From: Rhypophila decipiens
Lineage: Eukaryota; Ascomycota; Sordariomycetes; Sordariales; Naviculisporaceae
Reading direction: 5' to 3'
Length of the DNA: 64,000 bases
NCBI GenBank assembly: GCA_033297075.1
Contig: MU858108.1
Location: 124,001 to 188,000 of the forward strand
Shown: piece after piece, positions 1 to 9,800 of the stretch
Numbering within the stretch: position 1 is the stretch's first letter
Layout of the letters: every line of letters starts with the position of its first letter
Translations under genes and position numbers: made by a program
The notes under the pieces: generated by a model
The model's input: the letters and a program-made list of their open reading frames with translations, nothing else
The model's database searches: none
What the model was told of the DNA's origin: nothing

Positions 1-1842
1 GAGCCCTTCAAGGGTCGCCCGTGCGATCACGATTTCATTCAGGAGATGATGGCAACGAGAAACCTCCGCCACCATAAAGATTTCAGAGGCGGTTTCACTC
101 TTTTCTTGGATGAAAAGGACTATGGGAAGCATATCAGATTCACAGCTGGCCACTCCATCCGCGACGATCCTCAAATGCAGATGCTCCTCCGCACACGCGG
201 CCTGGTACCGCAGGAGATGGGAGAGCTCATCTTGACGAGACAAATTTACTTGCTCCAGTCGCTAATCATTGTCATCGACGACATATTGGAGCAAGGCTCA
301 CAGACCAGGGCTACCAAAGCGCCCAAAAGTCAAGACGACACTCCTCACTCTGCTCTGAGCACGATCACTCCTCCTTCAGCCTCCAAAAAGCTGAACCTTG
401 ACGACATGATCTCAGTCTCCCACAACCAGCGGGACTCGGCCGACTTGTACCTGAATTCGCTCTCCACTGAGCCCGTCGTTCTGGCGCACGCCGTCAACTT
501 CGCCTTCTTCAGTCGACCAGAGCTCGTCCCAGACGAGAAGGGGCGCAGCCTCCCAGTCCACACCGACAAGTACATCAGTGGCGCTTTCTTTGACGCCATG
601 CACACTGCGGTTCAGACTGCTGCCATCTGGAACTACCTTGGCCGTCTTCTCGAATATCTCGGCACCTTGCCCAGAGACAAGGCCGCTCGGGCCCCTGTCC
701 TTCAGGAGATCGCCAACGTCTGTAACCTAGAGTACAACCGAGCTCAGGCCCATTTCAAGCGACATATTCAGACGGCAAGCGGGCTCAAATTCTTCAAGCG
801 CCTCTCCAACTCGTACGACAAGGCGGGCAACGCCCGTGTCGGCTTGAAGGGTGATCCGACCAAGCTGGCCAAAGGTGACCGCCAGATGCAGTTTATGTTG
901 CGCCTGTGCCAAACCGAGACGACTGTCTCCAAAGCAGTCGAGTGGGTCAACAAGTTGGCCAGCCTCCATGAGAACAACCCGACAGTGCGAGAGGAGCTCG
1001 AAGAGAGGGAGTACGACGCCCTGGTGGACTTGTATGACATTGTCAGCTTTATTCAAGATGTGACCCCCGTCATATCCATGCCTTCCTTGTCGCGCAAGAG
1101 TGGACAACAGTTCATCACCAAGACCCAAGAGCTCGAGGCTGAGCTGAGCCAACTCAAGCAGGGCATTGACCTGCTTGACTTTGCGCTGCCTATTGACAAC
1201 CTGCTTGAGCCCGGCATGGCTGACGGCGCACTCAAGAAGTTGGATTACTATATCGTCGAGAAGACGGGTACGAAGCTGGGATTTTTGTACGAAGATACCA
1301 TCGAGCATTGCCTTGCCAGTGTCCAGCGGGAATGTCAGAAGGAGCTGGACAAGAGCAAGCCGCCAGCACAGGGTGGTGAGGCCGGATATATCCCATTTCC
1401 CGAGACCGACGACCGGCCTGAGGTCCGAGTGCAGCAGCGAAGACAGAAGGAAAAGACGCGCCCTACACAGGCTTCGTTCTTTGAGATTGCACCTACCAAG
1501 ACCAAACTGGTCACAGACGAGCTCGCCGCTCTGTCGCTTCAGACGTTCAAGGTCAGTGCAGCCACGGCTGGCGTGTTTTCGACTCTGTTTGACAAGTCGC
1601 AAGCCCGGGGGTCAGTGCCATGGACATCGTTTGAGTCTGCCCTGGCCGAGCTGAAATTCTCGGTCATTCCGAAATTTGGTTCGGTTTACACATTCTACCC
1701 TCCCGAGACTCTGGCGGTGAACAAGTCGTTCACTGTCCATCGCCCTCACAAGTCGCGGATCGAAGGGTATCTGCTTCCCATCTTTGCAAAGAGGCTGAAC
1801 CGGCTGTATGGATGGGGTGAGAAGACGTTTGTGGTTGCCTGA
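1..1842 (+). CDS. fungal protein with HicA-like C-terminus, 5' partial
   Basis: The frame is open from base 1 through the first in-window ATG at 46, so the gene is 5'-truncated by the window and the ATG-ATG at 46 is probably internal. At least 613 residues are visible. The N-terminal two thirds is largely helical and charged with no motif I can name. The last 85 residues (from about 1608) have the layout of a small alpha-beta domain: a VPW..F..AL segment, then a GSVYTFYPPE strand, a basic HRPHKSRIEG segment, and a terminal RLNRLYGWGEKTF helix. This tail resembles the HicA/YcfA-like end of fungal proteins often labelled 'ipa protein'; I am recalling that resemblance, not computing it. No membrane segment is seen. 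The function is unknown and the product is probably intracellular. Confidence 0.75.
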   Translation, partial: EPFKGRPCDHDFIQEMMATRNLRHHKDFRGGFTLFLDEKDYGKHIRFTAGHSIRDDPQMQMLLRTRGLVPQEMGELILTRQIYLLQSLIIVIDDILEQGSQTRATKAPKSQDDTPHSALSTITPPSASKKLNLDDMISVSHNQRDSADLYLNSLSTEPVVLAHAVNFAFFSRPELVPDEKGRSLPVHTDKYISGAFFDAMHTAVQTAAIWNYLGRLLEYLGTLPRDKAARAPVLQEIANVCNLEYNRAQAHFKRHIQTASGLKFFKRLSNSYDKAGNARVGLKGDPTKLAKGDRQMQFMLRLCQTETTVSKAVEWVNKLASLHENNPTVREELEEREYDALVDLYDIVSFIQDVTPVISMPSLSRKSGQQFITKTQELEAELSQLKQGIDLLDFALPIDNLLEPGMADGALKKLDYYIVEKTGTKLGFLYEDTIEHCLASVQRECQKELDKSKPPAQGGEAGYIPFPETDDRPEVRVQQRRQKEKTRPTQASFFEIAPTKTKLVTDELAALSLQTFKVSAATAGVFSTLFDKSQARGSVPWTSFESALAELKFSVIPKFGSVYTFYPPETLAVNKSFTVHRPHKSRIEGYLLPIFAKRLNRLYGWGEKTFVVA

Positions 1843-2293
1843 GGGCCCAAGCAAAGTGATGTTGCAGTATGTACCGCCGATTTGAGCGTTTGTTGAAGTT
1901 TTTGCGTCCCAACATTTCTTGACGCTCACCGCTTTGACGATCTTTGGGAAAACAAGGCGTTCTGCGGGAGGCCCCACGGCATCATTGGGGATGACTCTCT
2001 GCATGGCTGCTGGACAGATGTACTTACCCGAAATGAGGAAGCAAACAAGTAATGGTGTTTGCTAGGGTTACGGCCCAGTCACAAAGGCACACAAAGATGT
2101 CTGGTAAACAGAAACAGAGTGACTCGGAATGGTGCCCATAAAACCTACAGTCTCTTGTCCTTAAATAATTCCTACCTTTCACCCACCGCTTTCTTTCTCT
2201 CCATCTTCTGTGTCTGCTTCACACGAAAGCCCATCTCTTGCATCTCACCAGACAGTCGTGTCAGAACACCTATCACCCAGTGAGTTCTGGAAA
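1843..2293. other. intergenic spacer
   Basis: This is the 3' flank of the first gene and the 5' flank of the first tandem paralog. The part from about 2190 to 2293 is recognisably similar to the 5' flank of the second paralog (about 3465-3576), so the duplication unit included promoter or leader sequence. No other gene is seen. Confidence 0.6.
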
Positions 2294-3001
2294 ATGGTCT
2301 CCAAACCCGATCAAGACCAAGACCAGGGCGAGCGACACCCACAACAAGGAGAGGCTGGAGAGCAGTTCTCAACCTCCGGCGTCTTGCCTCTTGCCCCTCC
2401 GCCGCAGTACTCTTCATCATCAGCAACAGCCCAAGCCGCCGAAATGACGTCCCTCGGCTACGGCGGCATCTCGATAACTCGCGACGCAACCCCCTGCCCC
2501 GGCGAGAGGTTCATCATAGTCCACAAGCCATCCAACAGGTCGATTAATATCGATAATGGAGACTTTAGACTTCTAAAGCTCGGAAAGAGGCCCTACGACT
2601 TCTCACAGCCCACCGATTCCGAGTACCTCCCTTATTGCGATCGCGTTTCCAGCCCAAATAACACCCACAACGTCTGGCTGTGTGTTGAACGAAACGGATG
2701 GTTAGGATTTCGAGGCCTCTTGGGAAGATATATTGGCCAGTCGATCGAATACGGGAATAGGCATAACCTTGAAGCCACTGCGACGCATCACCAGGCGTGG
2801 GAGTATTTCTGTGCGAGGAGACACCCCCGTGGTGGGTATACCCTCCTGTCGCCCATCGAAGAGCACGATGTCAAACCTTGGCTTTGTAAACTGTTCAAGC
2901 TCGAAGCAAAGTTTAATGATGATGATGGAAGTGGGTCGATGGTGCTTAGTGAAGATGGAGGGTCTTTATGGGAATTTTTGAGAGTTGATGGGATTTGCTG
3001 A
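2294..3001 (+). CDS. tandem paralog A, fascin-like beta-rich protein
   Basis: First of four head-to-tail paralogs, 235 aa from the chosen ATG. The reading frame is open further upstream to 2210. The 2294 ATG was chosen because its context, M(V/A/I)xKP followed by acidic or basic residues, is shared by all four copies. After a variable low-complexity N-terminus of about 65 residues comes the conserved core: a TRDATP.PGERFII block, HKPSNRSI, a WLCVERNGWLGFRG motif, a GRYIGQS turn, an A.ATHH..WEYF block, RRHPRGGYTL, and a terminal LV.(S/R)EDGGSLWEF motif. The aromatic/glycine spacing with repeated short strands suggests a beta-trefoil of the fascin type. No signal peptide, membrane segment or intron is apparent. 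The function is unknown. Confidence 0.75.
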   Translation: MVSKPDQDQDQGERHPQQGEAGEQFSTSGVLPLAPPPQYSSSSATAQAAEMTSLGYGGISITRDATPCPGERFIIVHKPSNRSINIDNGDFRLLKLGKRPYDFSQPTDSEYLPYCDRVSSPNNTHNVWLCVERNGWLGFRGLLGRYIGQSIEYGNRHNLEATATHHQAWEYFCARRHPRGGYTLLSPIEEHDVKPWLCKLFKLEAKFNDDDGSGSMVLSEDGGSLWEFLRVDGIC

Positions 3002-3576
3002 AACGACCTGCCTAAGTAACATACATCACCCAGCTACTCTTCTCGGCTGAACTATGAGGAGGAAACCAAGTCGCGCACTACCAGGATGAAATTGTATCTA
3101 GACTAGGCGGGTTTTGCAATCTGAGCTGAGGTACTGAGCTTCGACCGATCATGGCTGTGTACCTAGGTATTGAAGCCGCAAGATCCACAATGTTTAAAGC
3201 CTCAAGTAAGCCCAGTGCACCACTCGGGGAAGGTTCCAAAATATAAGGTTTACACGAATTTTCTCAACACGGAAAGAACTGGACAAGTCCCAGAACGACA
3301 AAAGTTTAACTTTGTCTGGTGGGGCGGTTTTTTTTTGTCAGGCACAAAATGCCTTCCAGTCTCCGACCAAGGGCCACAAAAATGTCTTGTCAACAGCGTG
3401 AACATTACCATACCCATCAAACCTTCATTGTGGTGGTCGTTGAATATTTCTTCCTCGCTACCCACCACTCTTTCTCCCCATCTTTTGTGTCTGGCTCCAC
3501 GCCAAAGCCCATCTCTTGCATCTCAACAAACTGGCAGACAGGCCCGGCTCACTTATTACCCAGAGTGTTCTGGAAT
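3002..3576. other. intergenic spacer within the paralog array
   Basis: Spacer between paralogs A and B. Its last about 110 bases resemble the leader of paralog A. Its first about 150 bases resemble the 3' flank of paralog B, sharing a CTATGAG.AGGAA motif, a GCACTACC.GGATGAA motif and a CTAGACT motif. No separate gene is seen. Confidence 0.5.
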
Positions 3577-4176
3577 ATGGCCTCCAAACCGGATCAACCA
3601 CTAGGGTACACTCCATCAGCAGGAGAAGCCAACATCGCCACAATGACATCTACCGCGCCCCCTGGCGTACCGGTAACCCGCGACGCAGCCCCCCACCCGG
3701 GTGAGTGGTTCCTCATCCTCCACAGGGGATCCGGCCGACCACTTACCCTTCTCGATGGGGGTTTTTTACGCCTCGGGAATGGGCTGACCGCCGGGCCCGC
3801 CTCGCTCGCAAACAAATCGACCCCTTCCTACATCAAGCACAAGGCATATGAAGACCGCTATTTGTGGCTATGCGTGGAACACAATGGTTGGCTGGGTTTT
3901 CGATCCCCGTGTGGGAAGTATATCGGCCAGTCCACCGAACCTGGAGCTGGAGGGGATAGGCATGTCCTCGCAGCCACAGCAACACATCACCTGGCGCGCG
4001 AGTACTTTTGTCCGAGGAAATACCCCGTTGATGGGTATATCCTCATGTCGCCCATCGGGGAGAAACTGTTCAAGGTGGAAGTCGATGACCATAAGGGGAT
4101 TAGGAGGTTGGTGCTTAGGTAAGATGGTGGGAGTTTGTGGGAGTTTGTGAGGGTCGATGAGATATATAGGGGCTGA
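3577..4176 (+). pseudogene. tandem paralog B, truncated by an in-frame stop
   Basis: Second paralog of the array. The conserved core is present: VTRDAAPHPGEWF, HRGSGRPL, WLCVEHNGWLGF, GKYIGQS, ATATHHLAREYF and YILMSPIGEKL. A TAA at 4120-4122 replaces the glutamate codon that directly follows LVLR in the other copies. The same frame then continues beyond the stop with the family's DGGSLWEF ending to a TGA at 4174-4176, so a single base change (GAA/GAG to TAA) explains the break. If translated, the product would be about 181 aa and lack the last predicted strand. The change is a transversion, so it is not a typical repeat-induced point mutation. The copy may be a young pseudogene or may encode a slightly shortened protein. 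Confidence 0.75.
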
Positions 4177-4623
4177 ACTGTCTGTCCAAGTATTATATCT
4201 TATCCAGGTACCTTTCTCTGTTGTAGTGGACTATGAGAAGGAAGGCAAGGTACGCACTACCGGGATGAACTTGTCTAGACTGGATGGGCTGGATGGGCTG
4301 AACGATCTGGGCTTGGGTAGTGAGCTACGAGCGACCATGGCTGAGCTACCTTGCTAGACTCGTCGACCGCCTTGGTACTAACATGCGTGGCGTTTCTTAT
4401 GATCTTGTCGCAATGGACTTTCCCCACGGACAATGAGTCAATGACGAGCACTAACCTGAATTTCCACATGTCCCGGTGTTTGATCTGTCAGATCCTGTCG
4501 CTTCCCCATGATATGATCTGTCTTGACAGCCAGGGGGTCGTAAAAGAAAACCGGCCGGAATTCACTGCAAATCCCCGCCAAAAACCGGCCAGTCTTTTTA
4601 CGACTCCCTGACAGCTAACAGCC
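4177..4623. other. intergenic spacer within the paralog array
   Basis: The 3' flank of paralog B. The segment around 4320-4440 (GTGAGCTACGAG.GACCATG, then CTTGTCGCA and TGGACTTT) recurs downstream of paralog C at about 5430-5540, showing that 3' flanks were copied with the genes. A short GGCTGGATG repeat occurs at about 4278-4300. No gene is seen. Confidence 0.5.
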
Positions 4624-5412
4624 ATGCCCGTTCCCATGCTTTCGTCCTCAACTACCCATCAACTGGGGTTCATCACTGCAGCAAAGATGATACCCAAGCC
4701 TGAGCCCAAGCGAGAACAAGATCAGGACGTGCGAGAAGCGCAACAAGGAGATCAGGGTTCAACTGTGGGATCTGAAACTACCACAAGCCCATTTAACACA
4801 CCACCTTCATCCCCGTCCATCTCGTCAGAAGTAGCCGACTTCGCCAAAACAGCATTAACCAGAACCGCCGCCGAGACTATCCCAGTGATTCGGGACGCAA
4901 CTCCGTACCCAGGGGACCAATTCATTATTCTGCACAAGCCAACTAACCGAGCAATTATTCTGGACTACAAATGGAATTTACGACTTGGCCCAGTCCACGA
5001 CTTCTCTTCGACGTCAAACTTGATCCCGGTTCACGGCCATTGCAACGGTTACGGAGCCGAGGGATCAAGTGAATGTCAGTGGCTCTGCGTTGAACATAAC
5101 GGGTGGTTGGGATTTCGCTCTGTTGTGGGGCGGTTCATTGGCCGGGTGAAGTGCGAAGATTGCAAAGAAGTTGTTGTTCCTGGGCGTGCTCTTGAGGTGA
5201 GAGCCATGAGTCATGGCATGCGGGAGTATTTCTGTGCCAGGAGACATCCGCGTGGGGGGTATATTTTGATGATGCCTGGTGGTAATACCGAATTACTGCT
5301 CAAGGTTGAAATCGCGGCTGGTACATGTGATGATCGACTGAGAGGCTTGGTGCTTAGGGAGGATGGTGGAGCTTTGTGGGAGTTTGTCAAGGTTGATGGG
5401 ATTATTTGTTGA
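4624..5412 (+). CDS. tandem paralog C, fascin-like beta-rich protein
   Basis: Third paralog, 262 aa from the first ATG. An internal ATG at 4687 matches the start shared by copies A and B. The N-terminal extension (residues 1-21) contains one THQLGFITAAKM unit, which is the single-copy counterpart of the repeat expanded in copy D. A low-complexity S/T/P region precedes the core: VIRDATPYPGDQFIIL, HKPTNRAI, WLCVEHNGWLGFRS, GRFIG, MREYFCARRHPRGGYIL and LVLREDGGALWEF. It is intact, with no intron, signal peptide or membrane segment seen. The fold is inferred to be beta-trefoil-like from the repeated aromatic/glycine strand pattern. The function is unknown. Confidence 0.75.
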   Translation: MPVPMLSSSTTHQLGFITAAKMIPKPEPKREQDQDVREAQQGDQGSTVGSETTTSPFNTPPSSPSISSEVADFAKTALTRTAAETIPVIRDATPYPGDQFIILHKPTNRAIILDYKWNLRLGPVHDFSSTSNLIPVHGHCNGYGAEGSSECQWLCVEHNGWLGFRSVVGRFIGRVKCEDCKEVVVPGRALEVRAMSHGMREYFCARRHPRGGYILMMPGGNTELLLKVEIAAGTCDDRLRGLVLREDGGALWEFVKVDGIIC

Positions 5413-5962
5413 TGGATTGAGTTACTACCTAGTGAGCTACGAGTGACCATGCCCGAGCTATGCTACTGGACTCCATGTCGTTCAACCAGCTTGATACCAG
5501 TATTCGTGGGCATCTTGTCGCATGGTGGACTTTTTCAGGCAAAAAAAAAATGACTCTGAGTAGGTACAGTACATACTCAACTTACCATAAGGTCATGTAT
5601 TGTGGGTGTATGGAACAGTACCCAAGAGACTATTTATGGGCATTTTCTAGACCGGTAGAATCATCCCTCCTACACCATCCTTAGCATCGTCACAAGCCTA
5701 TAATTTATCGTCATTATTTTCCAGCCCTCCGTGTGAAGGCCGGTATACACCTTACTCATGGTTATGCACCGAGTCGTCACCATGAGAGCTAAACAGGTCA
5801 TGTCGATGTTAGCAGTCTCCGAGACGTACATAGGCAACTTGAAGCGGTATATAATTCTCACATGCTGCAGCGTTTTGGTCGGTCAGATTCTGTCGCTTTC
5901 CACAAGATATCGGCTTCGTCCTCAGCTCCTTTTATGTCTTCACAGATAGCAGCCCGTTCACC
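5413..5962. other. intergenic spacer within the paralog array
   Basis: The 3' flank of paralog C and leader of paralog D. It contains a short A-tract near 5541 and a stretch similar to the 4320-4440 spacer. No gene is supported. Confidence 0.5.
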
Positions 5963-6838
5963 ATGCTTCCGTCCTCAACTATCCATGAATTGGAGCATAT
6001 CGCCCACGAAATGGAGCTTATCACCCACCGACTGGAGCCTATCATCCATCAACTGAAACAACGGGAGCTTGCCTTCCATCAACTGGAGTTATTCACCGCA
6101 GCAAAGATGGTACCCAAGCCTGAGCCCAAGCAACAGAGCTGGTTCGATGAGGGCTGGTTCGAGCAGAACAGAACACAAAAGAATCAGTGTTCAACCGTCG
6201 GATCTGGGACCAGCACAAGTCCAATTAACACGCCTCCTGAATCCCTGCCGGAGTACGGGTCATCAGCAGTAGCCAATTCCATGTTCGAAAAAGCCTTCGC
6301 AGAAGCAATGCCACCAACCACCCCAATATACATCCCGGTGACCCGCGACGCAACGCCTTATCCGGGGGAGACGTTCATCATCTTGCACAAGCCGACCAAC
6401 AGGGTCATTACTCTTCTAGAAGCCGGGTGGGTACTACTCGGCGACCGCCATGCTTTCTCTTCCGATCAAAAAACACTAAATACAGCACCAAACTTTCTCT
6501 CAATGAGTCGATGTCAGTGGCTGTGCGTTGAACGCGACGGGTGGTTGGGATTTCGGGCACCCACGGGAGACTACATGGGCCATAGTCTATTAAAAAAATT
6601 CGTGAAAGAAGAAGAGCGGCATGTTGTTGCTGCTGATACTATGCATCATGGGGAGTGGCAGTATTGCTGCGTGAGGAGACATCCGCGTGGAGGATATATC
6701 TTGATGATGCGTGGTAACAATACCAAATTGCTCAAGGTTGAGATCGGAACTAGGTCGGGTACGCTAAACAACTTGGTGCTTAGGGAAGATGGTGGGGCGT
6801 TGTGGGAGTTTGTGAAGGTTGATGGAATCTGTGGATGA
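5963..6838 (+). CDS. tandem paralog D, with N-terminal heptad repeats
   Basis: Fourth and last paralog, 291 aa. The conserved core is complete: VTRDATPYPGETFIIL, HKPTNRVITLL, WLCVERDGWLGFRA, WQYCCVRRHPRGGYIL and LVLREDGGALWEFVKV. It differs from the others in its N-terminus. Between the ATG at 5963 and the family-type ATG at 6107 lie five 7-residue units of the form H-x-(L/M)-E-x-(I/F)-x, the fourth carrying extra residues. They are encoded by a degenerate 21-bp tandem repeat and could form a short amphipathic or coiled-coil helix. If translation starts at 6107 this segment would be untranslated leader, and the data here cannot decide. No introns are seen. Confidence 0.75.
   Translation: MLPSSTIHELEHIAHEMELITHRLEPIIHQLKQRELAFHQLELFTAAKMVPKPEPKQQSWFDEGWFEQNRTQKNQCSTVGSGTSTSPINTPPESLPEYGSSAVANSMFEKAFAEAMPPTTPIYIPVTRDATPYPGETFIILHKPTNRVITLLEAGWVLLGDRHAFSSDQKTLNTAPNFLSMSRCQWLCVERDGWLGFRAPTGDYMGHSLLKKFVKEEERHVVAADTMHHGEWQYCCVRRHPRGGYILMMRGNNTKLLKVEIGTRSGTLNNLVLREDGGALWEFVKVDGICG
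5984..6097 (+). repeat. 21-bp coding minisatellite in paralog D
   Basis: Five units start at 5984, 6005, 6026, 6047 and 6077. Four are exactly 21 bp and the unit at 6047 is 30 bp because of a 9-bp insertion. All begin with a His codon and keep the reading frame. Paralog C has one unit at the equivalent place. Confidence 0.8.
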
Positions 6839-9800
6839 ACTGAGTTCTGGTGTTATACTGTGCTTCCAGTCGCTGGCACAGAAATAGACGCCTCAAGAGA
6901 TGGAAGGCTTCACCACCTACCTCCTACCAGAACCCTCACTTATTGTCGTTAATATTAATGCTTCACCATTCCCTAACCTCATATCTGTCTCTACACTTGT
7001 CTTGACTTTGTCTTCGGGCTGGGTGTACACAAACACATATACAAGTTAGCACCAACGTAACACCAACTTCAAGATACCTGTAGACACACGCTCACACACA
7101 CATATACGGGAAAGCAACCAACATAATATTGACTATGGTGTACAACAAACCATACCATGTGAACGTGACATGATTGGGTGAATCTAACGAGGTCCCGCGA
7201 GTTTGCCGCATTCGTGCATCCGTCCAGACGTCCCAGGCGCGCTTAACTCGTTTATTCTGCGGACGACATTGCCATATCGGGGATTTTTCGGCGGTGCTGT
7301 TGGTTCTGCTGGTTCATTCTCATTTGATGACATGACACGATCAAATACAAGCTGGGGTACAGGGTCCGGGGAAGGATTTGCTGGTGTTTACATCAAGCGC
7401 CGTCTGGTACTGACAATATTCTTCTGAACCTCATCATGCTCTCGATTCTCCCTTCCATTCAACCTAAAATATTCCAGGAGAGACACTTGAGCCGAACGGC
7501 GGGAGTATACACGTACGCGCAGACGTATACGTATTCGTCAAATACTGTGTCAAGTCCCGAGGTGTGGTGTGCAACGGTGATGTATGTTACGCCGCGATCT
7601 CGCATAGTATAGGATCTGGAGGTCGCGTCAACGTTGCTTGTGCAGGTGAGCGACGGGATCCTGAGACAGCCAACAAAAGGACCATACTTGTCGTCAACGT
7701 CTTGTCTCTCTGTTGCATCCAGTATCCAGTATTTCGGTAGTGTTGGTCATGTTTTGGGCTATGAGGTTAAAATCCTCCAAGATGACTTGCATACTCACCT
7801 CATTGCCATGTGCGTGGAGACTTTTTCTTGCTTGCCCGTTTTCGGGCATAGACCTCGCAATGGTCATGTCATTCTTCTAATACACGTAGATTAAAGAATA
7901 TGTCAAATGTCTATGAGGGTGACGTTGGGAACAGCCAATTGTGACTTCAATAACACCAAAACCACAAATAACCCTAACCCTGGGTACATCCGCCTGGATG
8001 TGCAGGGTCGGTCACCACTCATGCCATATGAAGAGTGTACGGATACCTAAAAGGAGTCAGAATGGCTCCTTCTTACCAGTATGGGAATTTGGTGGATGCC
8101 GAAAAGGGGCACATAAAACCAAGCGACCGCTCCGTGGTTAGCACCAGTCACCCACGATTCAAGCAAGGAGCGGAAATATCTACGGCAAACACCGAAGGAA
8201 AAGTTCAGACTGATAATGTGATTGCTTGCCCAACGTCCCAACCTAATTTGTTGTTTTCTTCTCTCCCTTCGCTTTGTTGGGAGCCGTGATATCTCGAGTT
8301 TGAACATGACGGTGTTTGGTCCGTTTAAGGTTCTCTCGCTAATCGAGGACATGTCTCACTGTGGGGCAGTGGTTCAAGCTTCTTGCCCGGAGCTTCGGCA
8401 CGGTTAGTGTCTAGCTGCAGGGATGGGTAGGCAGATCGGTCAAAGACATCGAAATGCTGTCATTGTTTTTATTTTTGGCTAGCAAGGGAAACAATGATCT
8501 TCATGATTAATTTTGAAATTCTCGGTGTTTGGCTGCCGTCATCATGTTGGATTTTCCCAGTTGACCGTCCTTGTCGGCCTCGAATCGGCTGTGAGGTCCC
8601 GGAATCACTCCCTTCCGTTTCCTTCTCGCGCATTTTGCTCCGTCTGTTTTGCGATTCGTCGGGTCGCGGCCGGTTGAATGGAGTCAACTTCCAATACGAT
8701 GACTTATCAATGTGGCGACACTGGTTCCTTGTTTACCCTGAGAAAGATGACAAAATCGTCGAATTGGGCAAGTGAAGTGAAGATCAGGGTCGTTTCTCAG
8801 GGCAGCCGATCAAAATGTCATCATGTTCCAGTGGTCTGGCCCCTGACCAGCAGTGGAGTGGCGGCCTTGGTGACTTTTAATGCCGGGAGTGACAGCTTGG
8901 CATATCGCGGAGGGTTACATTTTACATCATTACCGTCCGATACCAATACGTACGTGTACAAGACGTGGAGGTAGTGTTGAAAGTGGTTGATCGGTTCTGA
9001 GCTGACTTTTCGTAATTTATCTTCTTGTTGGAGGACTTGCCCTGGAAATTCTGATCCAGAGCTGGCTAGTGGCCTTTTATAGGCCATATTTGTGGGCCAA
9101 ATAGCCAACAAAGAAAGGCTGGTTCCCAATGCCATTGTTATTTTGACAATGCATCCGGAAAACGCAACCGTAACTAAATGACGGATCCGTCATTTCCAAC
9201 AGGTAGGCACCGCCACAGGCAATAATGGGGAAAATCAATCGCCGTGATGGTTGCCTCCATTTCCCTGTGAGTGGCTGTTATAAAAAGAATTCGCTCGCTA
9301 ACGTCTGTATTACGCACTGCAACGAGCAAGCGACAGTGGTGGTGCACATGAACGGTTCATGCACAGCCTCACAAAGATATCGCTATTACGGGGATATCAT
9401 TACCACCGTGAGAGGCGTCGACAAATCAAGTTTGCCTCATCAACAATGCAAAGAGGCAAGCAGCAATAGCAACGCAAGCTCATCGTCAGCTACACGTGTT
9501 ATCCTCATGGCTAGACTGCGCAAATGACTGAGCTTGCATGGGGACGCAGGAGAATGGATTCGCTTCCAAACTCCTGGAGAAGGGAGAAGAGAAGGCGAGC
9601 AGGCAGAGGTCGTTCCAATTGGGTGCTACATTCACGAGAACTCTCTATCCGGGCATCGAGATTGTCGTGTCACGATGCTATTCTCGCTTTTCAAGGTCTA
9701 GAGCGCACTGCAGAAACTTTTACGGGCATCATGTTCATGTGGTGGTGAAGGTGCATGTCCCTCTGCATGTTTCTCCTGTCGCAGTTGTTAGTGCTACCTT

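Noticed and set aside
727..1602. Minus-strand open frame of 291 codons
   Set aside because: It is antisense to a well-supported coding region and is explained by that gene's codon bias.
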